Source of the DNA: Omphiscola glabra
Taxonomy: Eukaryota; Mollusca; Gastropoda; Lymnaeidae
Assembly (NCBI GenBank): GCA_964017045.1
Contig: OZ024806.1
Location: 22,305,088-22,369,087 of the forward strand
DNA: 64,000 nt
Reading direction: 5' to 3'
Positions 47,201-59,474 of this stretch are shown piece by piece (the first letter of the stretch is position 1; every line of letters starts with the position of its first letter). The notes beneath the pieces were generated by a model, which did not search any database, was not told the DNA's origin, and was given only the letters and a program-made list of their open reading frames with translations. Both the position numbers and the translations under genes were made by a program.

Positions 47201-50200
47201 GTTGAGAGCATTAATGCAAGATGGCATTACTACCCATACCTTCTAGCCAGCACCATTGAAAATCATACATTTCAGCACATGCCACATGATGAAGTAAATA
47301 TAATAAAAATGTTTAACAAGATGTTTTTTTAAGAGTCGTGGAAAAGTATCAGATTTATTCCTTGCTAGTTGGTTTATAAAAATCTAAATCAAAGAAACCA
47401 GAACTAGTGATTTACGTGATCCATGTCAACTGTTGGACAGATCTAGTCTAGTTGCAGAAATAATAAAGTCATCTCCAAATGTGAGGGCTTATTCTAAGAA
47501 AAAAATCTGAAGAAAGAAAATTTACTTCTTGCCTGCTCTTGTCATTTTTATACAACATAACGTTTAAAATTAGCTAAAAATAATACCTTAATTTTAACCT
47601 TCCATGGATCAAATTGGTATAGCTTTCAAAAAACCCTGAAAATATAAAATATAATTAATAAAATTTAATTTTAACATAAGGTGAACCAACTTATTAACAA
47701 TGAGCGGGCTTTAGTTAAAAAAGGTGAACCAGCTAACTAACAATGAGAGGGCTTTAGTTTAATAAGGTGAACCAGCTAATTATGAGAAGATTCTTTTTCT
47801 TTTGTTGTTGGTATACTATGTACTTTCTTTTCCACATTAAGATACATCCCTAGAGTCACCACAGATTCAAATCACTGACTGGCTCTAGTTTGTTAGGGTA
47901 GAAAAAAATAATTAAACAGCACCACTAACTAATTGCATTACAGTGTCCTGATTCATTTCAAGAGATTTTAGGATCACAACAAATCAGCTGCAACATCAGA
48001 AAATAATGAAAACAGTGAACGTACTGAACTATCTAGAGTGTAATTTTTGAAATGCTACAAAACTGTTAAAAATATTGTTAAAAACTATCTAATTTGAACA
48101 CATCTGAAGAGTGCATGCCTCAACTAAGTACATGATCACACAAAATAACATACCCAAACTAAGAACATGAACACAGATCCAGAGATATCCATCTGGATCA
48201 TATTGTGGATCTGTTTTTGCAACAAATAATGCAGATGATAAGGAAAGCATGAGCATAAAATAGGAGCAAGGGCTTGTGATCTGAAAATAATTTAACAGAC
48301 AGTCAACATTGGTAATACTAATGGAACGTTTTTGACATGCTTTTTTGTTTATTTTATTCACTAGTTATGGTTGTGGTTTTTTTTTCGGATCACTGAATAA
48401 AAAAAACCACACTTACTGATAATAGGTAGTGTGAATTTTTCATTATGTCACACATTATGAAAATTGGTTGACGTTCATGTTGGAATAATGTAGCTAAGAG
48501 AACAGAAAGCAATCTTTTCCCTAACTTGCGGTACATTAAAAGCAAGTTTATTTTAAAAAATATATAATAACAATCTGCCTCTTGACTGGAAATTTCAAAC
48601 ATTTTGTTCATTGATCTCCAAATGTCCCTATCAGAGGCCTTCAGTTTCCAGGTGCTTTAATTTTTAGGCCAGCTGAAGTTAAGGTCAGTTTTTTTAATGC
48701 TCTTTTTGTGTGTACAGGTTCCTAGAGAAGAGTGCTTTGGGCATACATTAGATTTACAAAACATTTCTTTTCTTCCAGATAATGCAATACCCCAGTACTA
48801 ACCGTGTAAACATTATCATGCAGACTGAAAATCCTTCAGATTTAATTCACTGGAATATTTATACTAATAGCAATCTTTTGCTATGGTTGCTGTTTATTGT
48901 CTGAAAACTTCTTGTTTTTCCTTGCAATAAATTAAAGTAATCCTTCAGTTTTGTACACACAAAAAGAAATTCAGTTTAATTTAACTGGAGTGGAACATGG
49001 TTAAAAAAAATTGTCCCTTTGTAACTATAAATTGGAATTATTTATATGTACATCCTCTGATCTTGCATATAACGTAATGTAAACTTGTATGGACTGGGTT
49101 TTATATTCATTAGGCCCTATAAACTGTGGTAAATGAAGAGTTAATAAAATTACAGATTTATTTTTTAATAAAACAATAGGATTAAAAAAAAAATTTATTC
49201 CAACTTTTAACCAAAAAAATAATATTTGTAAAAAATTCAGATTTTAAAATTTAAATAGATTTTTACTTCCTTTTTTTAAAATGATGCTTAAGATTTTGAA
49301 TTGCATTTAAGTACATAATTACAAAGATTAATCATAATGTAGTTAATAGCATTTAAATCTATTTTTGGATTTAAAGTGGATTTTTAAAAAGGATTTCTTA
49401 AATATGCATCATTTTTTTAAATTTAATTTGATTAATTAATTTTTTTAAAAAAAGAATTTCTTTAGATATTGAAGTATATTAATTATAATTAAGATTATTA
49501 AACACAAGGCTAAATCAAATTGAATATTAACAAACTAAAATTGAATATTAACAAAATGAGAAACATTTTGTTCTTCTTCCAAAATTGAAATTTCTCAATA
49601 TATTATAATGAAAATGATTATAAAATATTAAATAATTGATTAATTTTTTTTTAAAAGTTAAAAAAACATATAATCACCTATAGTCTCTATCTAATCTATA
49701 AGAATTAGATTCAATTTCAGATTATAAATGCACATGGCTTCATATTGTCATTCTTCACTGTCATTCAATTTAACTAGTCTTCTGATTAAATAATTTGAAT
49801 AGAAAAACTGATTTTCCAGCTTTCTCAATCCCAAGTCAATTTTTAATTTCTTAAAACTGAAAAAGTTTTATTGAATAAAGATAAAATTATTTAATATAAA
49901 AATGATAAAATTGTGAACTTATAATTATATATCAAGAAATAAATTATTGTTACTAATAATACATAAAAACAGATAGGAGTTCTTTTTAACATTTAAAAAT
50001 AAACATATCAGTTAAATAAATATAATTAAATTAAATTTTAAATCATAACTTCTAATGGTTTGATTTTAATCTTGCTTTAAATCCTTTGATTTAAATCATC
50101 TCAACTTAAATGTTTACCTGTTTATGAAACATCAAATCTGTAGTTGCTTTAAAGACTAGAACAATGTTCTGCATGACAAGGTAAACTGGGATGGGCTTAA

Positions 50201-52529
50201 AAAAAAGTTGAGTAAAATATTTTACAATGTAGTATGTCACAGTATAAATAGTTCATAGCTACATTTTTTCATCGTCAAAATCTGTTTTCTTTAGGAAGTG
50301 CAGTCACAGATAATGATAATGACCCAATTCATAAAATACAGGTGTATTACCCAGTACTAAAGAATTTTTTTTTTTAATTACTAGAACATAAAATCACTTC
50401 CATGGTTAACCTATATATTTTCTATGGCCTGTGGAGAAACAGAACTAACCAGGTTGGCCAGAGCGCGAGATCCAGAATAAATTGATAGTAGAAATGACAT
50501 CATCCCAGGCAGCCACAGAGCACAGTCATGCCTGAAATATCAATGGACATGGTATGATAATTTTTTCAAAAACGCAGCTAAATATTAAGATATTATAGTT
50601 CAAGTCTACTTGCTACATTTTTATAGCTTGTCGTTTTTAAGATGTTAAGGTTTATAAAACTCTAAAAAAAATGATTTTGTAGCAAAGCATTGTTTATACA
50701 TGTATGAACAGACCATTCCTTCCCATGCAGCAACCCATCAATGTGACCAGTAGAAAGGAGTGCTCTGAACATGATTACACCAACCAGTGTCTGCCATCTG
50801 AAAATTTGGAAATCATTATAAAATTGTTATACTTTGACAAATTTATAGCGGAACTGACTTCAAAATTGAATGAAAAATTCACTTGCACGCAAAGTAAACT
50901 GAAGTAGGTTTTATTAGTAGGGGCTGCTAATGTTATTTCTTATTGGTGAATCTAATTATTTGATGTGTATCTTATGTTTTAACAATTTCTTGAAATGGTT
51001 TTCATAACCAGTAATAATATATATTGGTAATTTTCAAAAAAACTTTGGTTGTGGAAAGGGGGATGTGTGGGTGGTGTGAACAAGTCATGTAACACCTTAA
51101 TATACCAATTGGACCACCACAGTCCCTTGTCAGAAATTCTGCAGTTATCAAAATTTACAAATATTTTAAATATTTTATTTAAATATTTATTTCATTTAAA
51201 ACACAAAAAGTTGTTATAAAGGTTTAATATAAAAGAAATTATAATCATTCAGTATTTGTAATAATGCAATAGATCTAGGATTTGTTAAATGTTTATCCCA
51301 ACCCCTTACCCTGGAATGGAAAAATAATAAAATTAAGATAATTTAAATAGCACATTAAAAAAAAATTCAAGCAAAATCAAAATTTATAAAAACGTACCCT
51401 TGAAATATTGTAGGATATGTAAATCTCAGCACAGAGAGAACATACTGAGAAATAAGAGTAACAAATGACAATTAATTATGATTTGGACCCTCTAGTAATT
51501 TAGAGCATCTTTGAAATTTAAAATCATGAAAAAATAAGTGATTTTTATGTTTTCCCCTCAGTTACATTAATGAAGTCTAATGTATCTAGTTTCCAATAAA
51601 TCAATGTCGTCTTTTTTGTTTGTTAATTGTCAATTTGCCATTGAATAAACTTTCAAAAATAATTACTTCTGATACAGAGGAATGCTTTGTGTTAGCATTG
51701 GGATAATGGCAGATACTGCTTTTTATACTAATTCTTTTTAATTTCAGACATAGTTTAAAACCATCTTTTAAAAAAATGTAACCCAAGAAATTTCTATAAT
51801 TTCCCTCCCATTAAAAATGAAACAATGAATGTCACAGTCTTTAATTTTAATCTAAGTAAATTGTATGTAAAAGTGCTACATAGATGAGACAAGCTGTTGT
51901 CTTTGTGAATATTTTAGAAAATATCTGTACAACATTATAAAAAGAACATTTTATACTTATACACTTTAATAGTGGTAACCATGTTGAAGCAGCCAGTGTA
52001 CTTGAAATAATTTATATTGAGAATAAACTGATTAACAGATTTTGGATGTTGACTCCACTTACACCAAATCTATAATTTACTTTTTAAAAATATTTGGTAC
52101 TCGCTCTTCAGCTTCAGCCGAAAAACTTTTCATTTATTTTTCATAGTGTATAAAATCTTTTTTATATTACGTTCCCATTTTTCCATAAGTTTTTTAAAAT
52201 TATATTGTAAAGTTGTATGGAATTTTAATTCAACTATAATTTATTTTTACTGATAAAGACTTACAGTACCCTGGTAGCTAAAAGCTGTATCAAAATTTTA
52301 AGTGCAACCCTTACAGTTTTTCCATTGTAATCTAATTTTAAAATAGCTGTCACTGTTATAGTTTTAAACATTAATAAAAAAGAAATTGCAATCATGAATA
52401 AAAGCATTTTTTTTTTTAAATTAGGGCTACTGTAGTAGGCTTACAGTAATAATGACTGACCTTGTTGACAAATGTTGTGCTGATAAAAAGGACAACAAAT
52501 AAAAAAGTGAACATCAAGCCAAGTCTCAT
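44284..52529 (-). CDS. TMEM241: TMEM241, nucleotide-sugar-transporter-like membrane protein; nine exons traced, C-terminus unresolved
   Basis: Exons 52529-52461, 51444-51398, 50797-50714, 50531-50450, 50195-50118, 48280-48154, 47635-47587, 44896-44792 and 44386-44284 join in phase to give 248 codons. Diagnostic segments are NKYVLSVLRFTYPTIFQGWQ (N-terminal block), LWLPGMMSFLLSIYSGSRAL, PIPVYLVMQN, DPQYDPDGYLWICVHVL and FPYFYFAQFYMG. These match vertebrate TMEM241 (a SLC35-like multi-pass Golgi/ER protein) in order. The first exon is a hydrophobic signal-anchor ending FVNK. Between exons at 47587 and 44896 the protein is about 12 residues shorter than the vertebrate form, so a small phase 2-2 exon may be missed. 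The last traced exon ends VQSAAK at a good donor (GTACGT). The final membrane segment was not located. It could lie in 41.8-44.2 kb. Confidence 0.88.
44470..44697 (+). repeat. 45-bp tandem array, 5 copies
   Basis: The unit holds AAAAGACAAGTTAAAATCTT and CACTCTCTGTATATTTAAGAAT. It lies in the short TMEM241 intron between exons at 44792 and 44386. The 45-bp period gives spurious 15-residue repeats on both strands. Confidence 0.93.
45505..45717 (+). mobile_element. SINE-like or LINE-derived GC-rich unit (divergent copy)
   Basis: Resembles 57685-57785 in order and spacing: ATTAGAGGGCATCTGACGCC matches the TTAGAGGGCGTCCGATGC block, followed by a GG..GAC..TTACA box and an AAGT(T/G)CGACTGC-like box. 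No function recognised. Confidence 0.55.
45718..45904. mobile_element. 187-bp hAT-type MITE (CAGGGCCRRCC ends)
   Basis: Ends CAGGGCCAGCCTTA and TAGGGTCGGCCCTG are inverted with 11 of 14 matching. It is flanked by a perfect 8-bp duplication ACCTCCAG (45710-45717 and 45905-45912). The interior has GGGCCCCG boxes. Lies in a TMEM241 intron. Confidence 0.88.
46150..46392 (+). repeat. 22-bp tandem array, about 11 copies
   Basis: Unit AATGGTCTCATTAAAGATGT plus AT. Two copies lack one A (TTAAGATG). Within a TMEM241 intron. Confidence 0.93.
46485..46575 (+). repeat. 30-bp tandem repeat, 3 copies
   Basis: Units of GTTATTTATAACTCTGTATTAGACATTA, each with small substitutions. Confidence 0.85.
48281..50117. 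other. TMEM241 intron, no feature
   Basis: Very AT-rich sequence (especially 49,140-50,100) between exons at 50118 and 48280. No repeat array or coding exon seen. Confidence 0.6.
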
Positions 52530-53090
52530 TTTTTAGAATCTATTCATTGGTCTCCATAGGTCAGTACATTCAGTGCAGTTCATCTTGAAACATAGTGAAG
52601 ATACTTTGCAGGCCTACACAAACCTAGGCTTAGGGGCCTACGAAAAATAAAAATAATGTTTTTTTTTAAATATTTCATTTTGAACAGAGATTTAATAGAT
52701 ACAAGCAGTTTGGGAATCATAAAAATTTTTCCGTTTAAATATGAAAAAAAAATATACGCAAAAAATAGCTTTAAAAACAGGTGTTTTATTTTGGGGGTTT
52801 TGTCTGGGTTTTGTTTTACCCACTTACACACAATCGCATCATTTATTTTAACTTACAGTCGAGAGGGAGAACATATTTTTTTATTTCTGTGTTAACATGG
52901 AAATTTGATTAATGGGTAATAAAACATTTGGAATGCGGTGATAATGCTTATCTAATGTGTTTTGTGAGACATGACTTTGACATTACAAAAGACAAAGAAT
53001 TTCTCCTCCATATACTTCTAACATTAACAACAGCTAAGATGATTTTAATTCAATAAGATTGATAATTACATCAATCAAAAATGGCATTGA
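52530..53090. other. 5' flank of TMEM241
   Basis: Upstream of the TMEM241 start at 52529 on the minus strand. No clear core promoter motif. Open frames here are short and unsupported. Confidence 0.45.
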
Positions 53091-53324
53091 GGCTAATTCA
53101 GATAGATCGTACCTCATCATTAGGTTCAGGGATAGATTTAGGGTTCAGGTTAGGTTTAGGGATAGATTTAGGGTTCAGGTTAGGTTTAGGGATAGATTTA
53201 GGGTTCAGGTTAGGTTTAGGGATAGATTTAGGGTTCAGGTTAGGTTTAGGGATAAATTTAGGGTTCAGGCAACCAAGGTGACGGCCATGGTAAAAAAACG
53301 CGGTACGATCTATCCGAATTTACC
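53091..53324. mobile_element. 234-bp TIR element with a 30-bp internal array
   Basis: Ends GGCTAATTCAGATAGATCGT and, as complement of the right end, GGTAAATTCGGATAGATCGT match at 20 of 23 positions. It is flanked by a perfect 8-bp duplication GGCATTGA (53083-53090 and 53325-53332). The interior is about 5 copies of a 30-bp TTAGGGTTCAGGTTAGG unit and one arm of the GGCAACCAAGRTGRCGGCC hairpin. No coding function: the 94- and 66-residue frames are array read-through. Confidence 0.88.
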
Positions 53325-53332
53325 GGCATTGA

Positions 53333-55082
53333 CAATTGATTAGAAGAAATGTGTGGTACTGAGCAAGAATGAAGCATGTGTCAAGGCAGGTAATTGTACA
53401 GGACAAAGGTTGTAGCATGACAAGTGTATCAGTGCATTCTAATTGTAGCATTCACAGAGATGCTTTAAGAATTTTTAAAATGGCATTGCTTTAAACTGCA
53501 AATATTGCAGAGTGTTTTAAAATGTATAAACTTTACAAATCTCATCCAATGAATAAAAAATTATTGAGTTTATGAATATTATGATATTTTCTCATCGCAG
53601 AGTACTCAAAAATACTTTGGATAGAATACCACTGATGGATTTTTGGGTGTACTGTCGTCAAGAATATTTTAACCAGCTTCAGTTTTGGTAGAAACAGGAA
53701 CAAAATGTCAGTCTTTTCTAATGCCGTTTCTCAAGACAGTTTTAAGGCGTTTGAAGCAGCATGACAACATAGGTTTTCCTAAAAAAAATAGAGAAACCAA
53801 CTGGAAGTAGAAAAAGATCTCAGAATAAAGTTATCTTTTTTAAAATCTGAATTTCTTAAATTTTTAAGTCAACAAGGGAAGCATCGCACTAGTTCTTTTG
53901 ACTTTTTAATAAATGTTTTACCAGATTATAGTTTATTTTATCCAAAGTTTTAGTTTTAGTAAGACTAATGAATAAAGTAAATGTTTTGCTAAATTATAAA
54001 TAATACAAATATAGGCCGATAAATATTATAAAAAACTGTATTTTTTTTGCAATTAATTTAAATATTTTTTTGTTTTATTATAAGTGTACAATTTTTGGTA
54101 ATCTCTTATTTTAGCATAATAAATTCCAATTATTTTAAGAATTTCATTTTTTAAAGTTATAATTATAGTATAGTATTAATTACAGTATTATATAGATTTT
54201 TTGATGCAGAAAGTAAATTGACAATTAATTCTATGCAACATATGCCAATGGTGGTTTGCCTTGGGCTTGGGAAGCTGCGTCTGGAGTCTTAAAAAGTTAT
54301 TTATGGCCGCCCAAATCCCCTTCTTACTTTTACATTTACATTTACATGTTCAATATTCAATGTTACATTTACATGCACTTGCAGTCATTAGGTTTCAGTG
54401 GCCTAAAAGTTAGCCTTAGGCTTAAGCCGTGCTCACTTTCACTTAGACTTTTTTTTGTCTTTAAATTTAATGTAGTCTTTAGTTTTAGTCTTAGTCCCCC
54501 TTTTAGACGAAGTCGTGGAAACTAGTTATAGGCTTACTATAGTGCGACATTATTAAGTTTGTTTACTTACTTAATTTACTTATTTACTATTTACTGATGC
54601 TTAAAATCGAGGTTTGTTATCTTGAGACTTGAGTGAGCCTTGTTACTTGTTGGGGCCTTGATACTTGATGATAATAATAATAATTCAACAGTAAAAAAAA
54701 CAATTACTGACTAAATGACGTCAAAGTACTCCATCACCATCATTTTTCATTATAATATTTTATAAACCTAAACCTATTATAGTACCGTACTCACTTTATC
54801 AGACTCTTTCACTGGATATAGGAACTAGTATTTAATCACTTGTATTATTTATTACTCTTGGTTGTTTGTAGATTCACATGAATAATTCGATATTAAAAAG
54901 TGAAAGTACAATACGAATTTTCTGTTTTGTCTATTTGGTCAAGAACAATAACCAATGTTGTATTTTAAAGGGCCTGCAGAGTTATTGGCCATCCATAAAT
55001 GACGTCACGCATTTTTTGACAACTGGGGAAAATATAGTTTTTCATGGTGGGAGTTTGTTTGTTTGTTTTTTTTAAATATTCA
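53333..55082. other. Intergenic, no gene recognised
   Basis: AT-rich. Contains TTACATTTACAT runs near 54325-54370 and a CCATCCATAAATGACGTCA word near 54992 that also occurs near 16070 and may be the end of a dispersed element. Confidence 0.5.
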
Positions 55083-55296
55083 TATCTTATTCGGGTAAAA
55101 GTAAAAGTGCAGTTCAGGTGCGTATATTATTTCTTAACGCATTTCGTTTTTTCGCATGTAAACTTGCATGCATTCTTTATTAATTAAATCCAGGCAGTAA
55201 TAGTTAACTAATAATGAATTATATTATAAAGCGTTTTTTTTCTTTTTATTTGATTTCTAAGGCGTCTTTGAATATCCCACAACCAAAGTTACATAG

Positions 55297-55466
55297 CAGT
55301 GGCGTAGCGAGCGGGAGGCAAGAGGGGCATCATGCCCCGAGTGAGCCTTACAAAAGGGCGCCAAATGATATATTTTACATATAATATTGTATGGTTTTCG
55401 AATAGGGGGGGGGGGCGCTAAAAAGGTATTGTGCCCCGGGCGCGAGTTAAGCTCGCTACGCCACTG
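55297..55466. mobile_element. hAT-type MITE (CAGTGGCGTAGC family), copy in duplication unit 1
   Basis: 170 bp, ends CAGTGGCGTAGCGAGC and GCTCGCTACGCCACTG, with perfect 8-bp flanks TTACATAG (55289-55296 and 55467-55474). Confidence 0.92.
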
Positions 55467-56459
55467 TTACATAGCCCCATTTGTTTGTTGTTGTTTTTTT
55501 TCTGTCACCCTGTTGCCAGATTTCTAACCACCTGTAAGTTAGTATGCTAAATGAATTTTTCAAACTATAGACATGTTCACAAAAAGAATGAAATACTGGA
55601 GGACAAAGAAAAGGGGGTGGGGGTGAACCTAATACTAATTAGATGTTCCGTTTTGGGATAGGGGCCAAATATTCATGTTTTTTTTTCTTATATGACTGTC
55701 ATAATGAGATGTATAATTATAATTCCAAACAAAGGCTCCTGCATGATGGGTGAATGGATCTAGATCAAACTTAGTAGACATACACTTGATTATCCATATA
55801 CAAATACCGGTACTGAAGAGTAGTAAACTTATAATTTTATTTTTGTTTCTCGTGTCCCGGCTGCGTCCCTCGTGGCGGCGTCTCTCGTGATGGCATTCAG
55901 AAATGAACATTTTTACCCCTTTAGCTAACATTTTAAGGGGCCTGAGGGCCCCCGGCATGCCGCTTCGCGGCCTGACTGGACTAGAGACCACTGGGGGAGT
56001 GGTTGAATGCCGGTTGGGGGCTGCGGTGGTGTGCTGGGGAAGACTTCATACTTCATGAGCTTCGGCTCGATAGTTTTTCTGATTTTCTTAAGTAGCTCAC
56101 AGGTCATACCGGATATAATTTGTTCACTCGCTGAGTTTCCCAAATTTCTATAAAATAATGAGTGTTACTGTATCAGTTGAACTGCCGCCAAGAGCCGAAT
56201 TACTCATCGCCGCTGTGTTTTTGCTAATTTCATGTTTTTAAAAAAAAATAATTCTGAGACTGCATTACGTAAAAAAACAACAACAAAAGGCTGAATTAGC
56301 CATACTCTGATTTAAAGACATTGCATAATGTAAAAAAAGATAAGAAAAGATGACTGAGCTATACCCTGTTAAAGACACTAACTTACTTACTTTTACTTAT
56401 TTACTTTTACTTACTTACTTACTTACTCATGCCTTTTTCTCCGTCTGGTTTATGGACCG

Positions 56460-57210
56460 TCTATAAAATGTTCCATTCATCTCGACCTAGACTTTCCAAT
56501 TCTAGCCCTGAGATGCGCTTCGGATCCATCCTTTATGTCAACGATGCTGCCTAAGTTGTGCTGAAATGGTGGCTACGTCTCTAGTCTTTTTCTGCATTTG
56601 TTGCTGGTTGTAGGATAGAAGTGCAATGTCATCTGCAAAGTCTATGCGATTCAGTTGTTCCAAGGGTGTCCCCTGTATCCTGTTCTTTTTAACTGGATTT
56701 TTTCATTATCCAGCCACTAGCAAGGATGAATAGGAAGGGGGACAAGAGACATCCTTGTCTGACTCCTGTTTCCACTTTAAAGGCGTCTGTGAGTATACCT
56801 TCGTGTATCACCCTGCATGTCATTTCTTCATAAGATCTATGGATGATTCTGACTAGTTTTCCTGGTACCCCATAATGCCGGTGAATTTTGCACAAGATTT
56901 GTCAGTCCAGATTATCAAAGGCCTTTTCGTAGTCGATACAATTAGGGTATGCGGGTAGTTCCATTCGATGGACTTTTCTACAATGATTCGTAGTTTTGCC
57001 ATTTGATATTTACGTGATCTGTTTCGCCGGAAGCCAGCCTGCATGCAGCTACGTGTCGACCTGGTTCATCATTCTATTTCAAATAATTTTGTTAAAGACC
57101 TTTCCTGATACAGACAGCAGTGATATTCCTCTGTAGTTGCACAATTGAGCAATACCTCGTTGTTCGTGGATGTTACAGGACATAGTCGATTGGACTCACG
57201 AAATATGTGA
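56460..57210 (-). pseudogene. LINE reverse transcriptase remnant (unit 1)
   Basis: Minus-strand pieces in shifting frames encode RT blocks in order: SGKVFNKI-like start (about 57090), AGFRRNRS (about 57040), HYGVPGKLVRIIH, TGVRQGCLLSPFLFILA (about 56780-56730) and IDFADDIALLS (about 56650-56615) with the FADD catalytic box kept. This is the palm region of an RTE/L2-type non-LTR retrotransposon. Frameshifts and stops between the blocks show it is dead. Confidence 0.85.
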
Positions 57211-57229
57211 CCAGACATAAGATAAAAAA

Positions 57230-58080
57230 AATGATTATAAGTAACATGTTGGGAACACGAGGATACTTGGTAGATTGGGTGCTTTGGATTCTGGAAGTTG
57301 CAGTGGTGCTCCCCCGGGATTCCGGTCAACAAGTCTGTAGTGGCTTGCCGATTTGGAAGCGCTGGCCACCGACCCCCTCGGCGTTAACCCGGGGTACATA
57401 AGCACCATTGCGTGTCCCGCGTGGCAGACAGGGACATGCATGGTAGTTGCTGGAATAAACGGCTCCTACAGGGCTGCCACCTGTGATACTTCACAGGGGG
57501 AAGAAAAGGCAAACACAGGGTAGGGATCATGATTACAAGTTGCCGTTAAGGGATATGAGGCGAGAGGCTGTGGTGGAAGCCTCTGGCCGATGATTCTAAA
57601 TATGCAGCCCTGAGAAAGCTGCTCCTAGGCAACCGTTTCGTCCCAGCTACTTCGCGAATTAGTTGCGATGTGGAAACCCACTGTAGAGTCCCTCTTAGAG
57701 GGCGTCCGATGCTTCCCCGGGACGGGTTGGGGGAGATATTAGGACGTTAATTTACCGTCCCGGCCCCTAGGAAAGTGGACTGCGGACGCTTTAAACGCAG
57801 CGTCTTCGGTCGACCAGATGTCTCCGGGCGGTGAGGGTCTCCGTCAGCAAACCCGATCGAGCGGTTGCTGGTCAACGCTTCACGCCTGGGGAGGTCTCTG
57901 GCGTTCCCCCGCACGACCCGACGTCGGGGAAACCCGGCACCTGGAAGGTGTGGGTGGGCGCCAGGGAGGGCATAAGGAGCGCGAGCTCGACGGCCCGCTG
58001 ACGCCATTTCCTAATGAGACATTTCAGTTGCAGTGGTGCGCTGAGAGGCTTCGTGCTATTTTGAAATAGGTAGTCAGTGT
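57230..58080 (+). mobile_element. GC-rich SINE-like or LINE 5' region (unit 1)
   Basis: Strikingly GC-rich compared with its surroundings. It includes CCCCCGGGATTCCGGTCAAC, a TGCCACCTGTGATACTTCAC box and CGTCCGATGCTTCCCCGGGA. The block at 57685-57785 is shared with 45505-45605. Open frames (for example MASAGRRARAPYAL on the minus strand) have no family support. A repeat copy lies at about 60245-61090. Confidence 0.6.
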
Positions 58081-58313
58081 GTTGAGAGTTGCAGTGTGTC
58101 GAGAGTGGCAGTTATCTTATTCGGGTAAAAGTAAAAGTGCAGTTCAGGTGCGTATATTATTTCTTAATGCATTTCGTTTTTTCGCATGTAAACTTGCATG
58201 CATTCTTTATTAATTAAATCCAGGCAGTATTATAATTATATTATAAAGCGTTTTTTTTCTTTTTATTTGATTTCTAAGGCGTCTTTGAATATCCCACAAC
58301 CAAAGTTACATAG

Positions 58314-58482
58314 CAGTGGCGTAGCGAGCGGGAGGCAAGAGGGGCATCATGCCCCGAGTGCTACTTACAAAAGGGCGCCAAATGATATATTTTACATATA
58401 ATATTGTATGGTTTTCGAATAGGGGGGGGGGCGCTAAAAAGGTATTGTGCCCCGGGCGCGAGTTAAGCTCGCTACGCCACTG
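58314..58482. mobile_element. hAT-type MITE (CAGTGGCGTAGC family), copy in duplication unit 2
   Basis: Same insertion as 55297-55466 carried by the duplication, with the same TTACATAG flanks, so the MITE came before the duplication. Confidence 0.92.
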
Positions 58483-59474
58483 TTACATAGCCCCATTTGT
58501 TTGTTGTTGTTTTTTTCTGTCACACTGTTGCCAGATTTCTAACCACCTGTAAGTTAGTATGCTAAATGAATTTTTCAAACTATAGACATGTTCACAAAAA
58601 GAATGAAATACTGGAGGACAAAGAAAAGGGGGTGGGGGTGAACCTAATACTAATTAGATGTTCCGTTTTGGGATAGGGGCCAAATATTCATGTTTTTTTT
58701 TCTTATATGACTGTCATAATGAGATGTATAATTATAATTCCAAACAAAGGCTCCTGCATGATGGGTGAATGGATCTAGATCAAACTTAGTAGACATACAC
58801 TTGATTATCCATATACAAATACCTTTACTGAAGAGTAGTAAACTTATAATTTTATTTTTGTTTCTCGTGTCCCGGCTGCGTCCCTCGTGGCGGCGTCTCT
58901 CGTGATGGCATTCAGAAATGAACATTTTTACCCCTTTAGCTAACATTTTAAGGGGCCTGAGGGCCCCCGGCATGCCGCTTCGCGGCCTGACTGGACTAGA
59001 GACCACTGGGGGAGTGGTTGAATGCCGGTTGGGGGCTGCGGTGGTGTGCTGGGGAAGACTTCATACTTCATGAGCTTCGGCTCGATAGTTTTTCTGATTT
59101 TCTTAAGTAGCTCACAGGTCATACCGGATATAATTTGTTCACTCGCTGAGTTTCACAAATTTCTATAAAATAATGAGTGTTACTGTATCAGTTGAACTGC
59201 CGCCAAGAGCCGAATTACTCATCGCCGCTGTGTTTTTGCTAATTTCATGTTTTTAAAAAAAAAAAATTCTGAGACTGCATTACGTAAAAAAAAAACAACA
59301 AAAGGCTGAATTAGCCATACTCTGATTTAAAGACATTGCATTATGTAAAAAAAGATAAGAAAAGATGACTGAGCTATACCCTGTTAAAAACACTAACTTA
59401 CTTACTTTTACTTATTTACTTTTACTTACTTACTTACTTACTCATGCCTTTTTCTCCGTCTGGTTTATGGGCCG

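Larger units (their letters stand above)
55083..58112. repeat. Tandem duplication, copy 1 (3030 bp)
   Basis: 55083-58112 is repeated at 58113-61129 with only scattered single-base and small-indel differences (constant 3015-base offset over most of its length). The unit runs from TATCTTATTCGGGTAAAAGT to GAGAGTGGCAGT. It contains a MITE, a minus-strand LINE RT remnant and a GC-rich SINE-like part. Confidence 0.95.
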
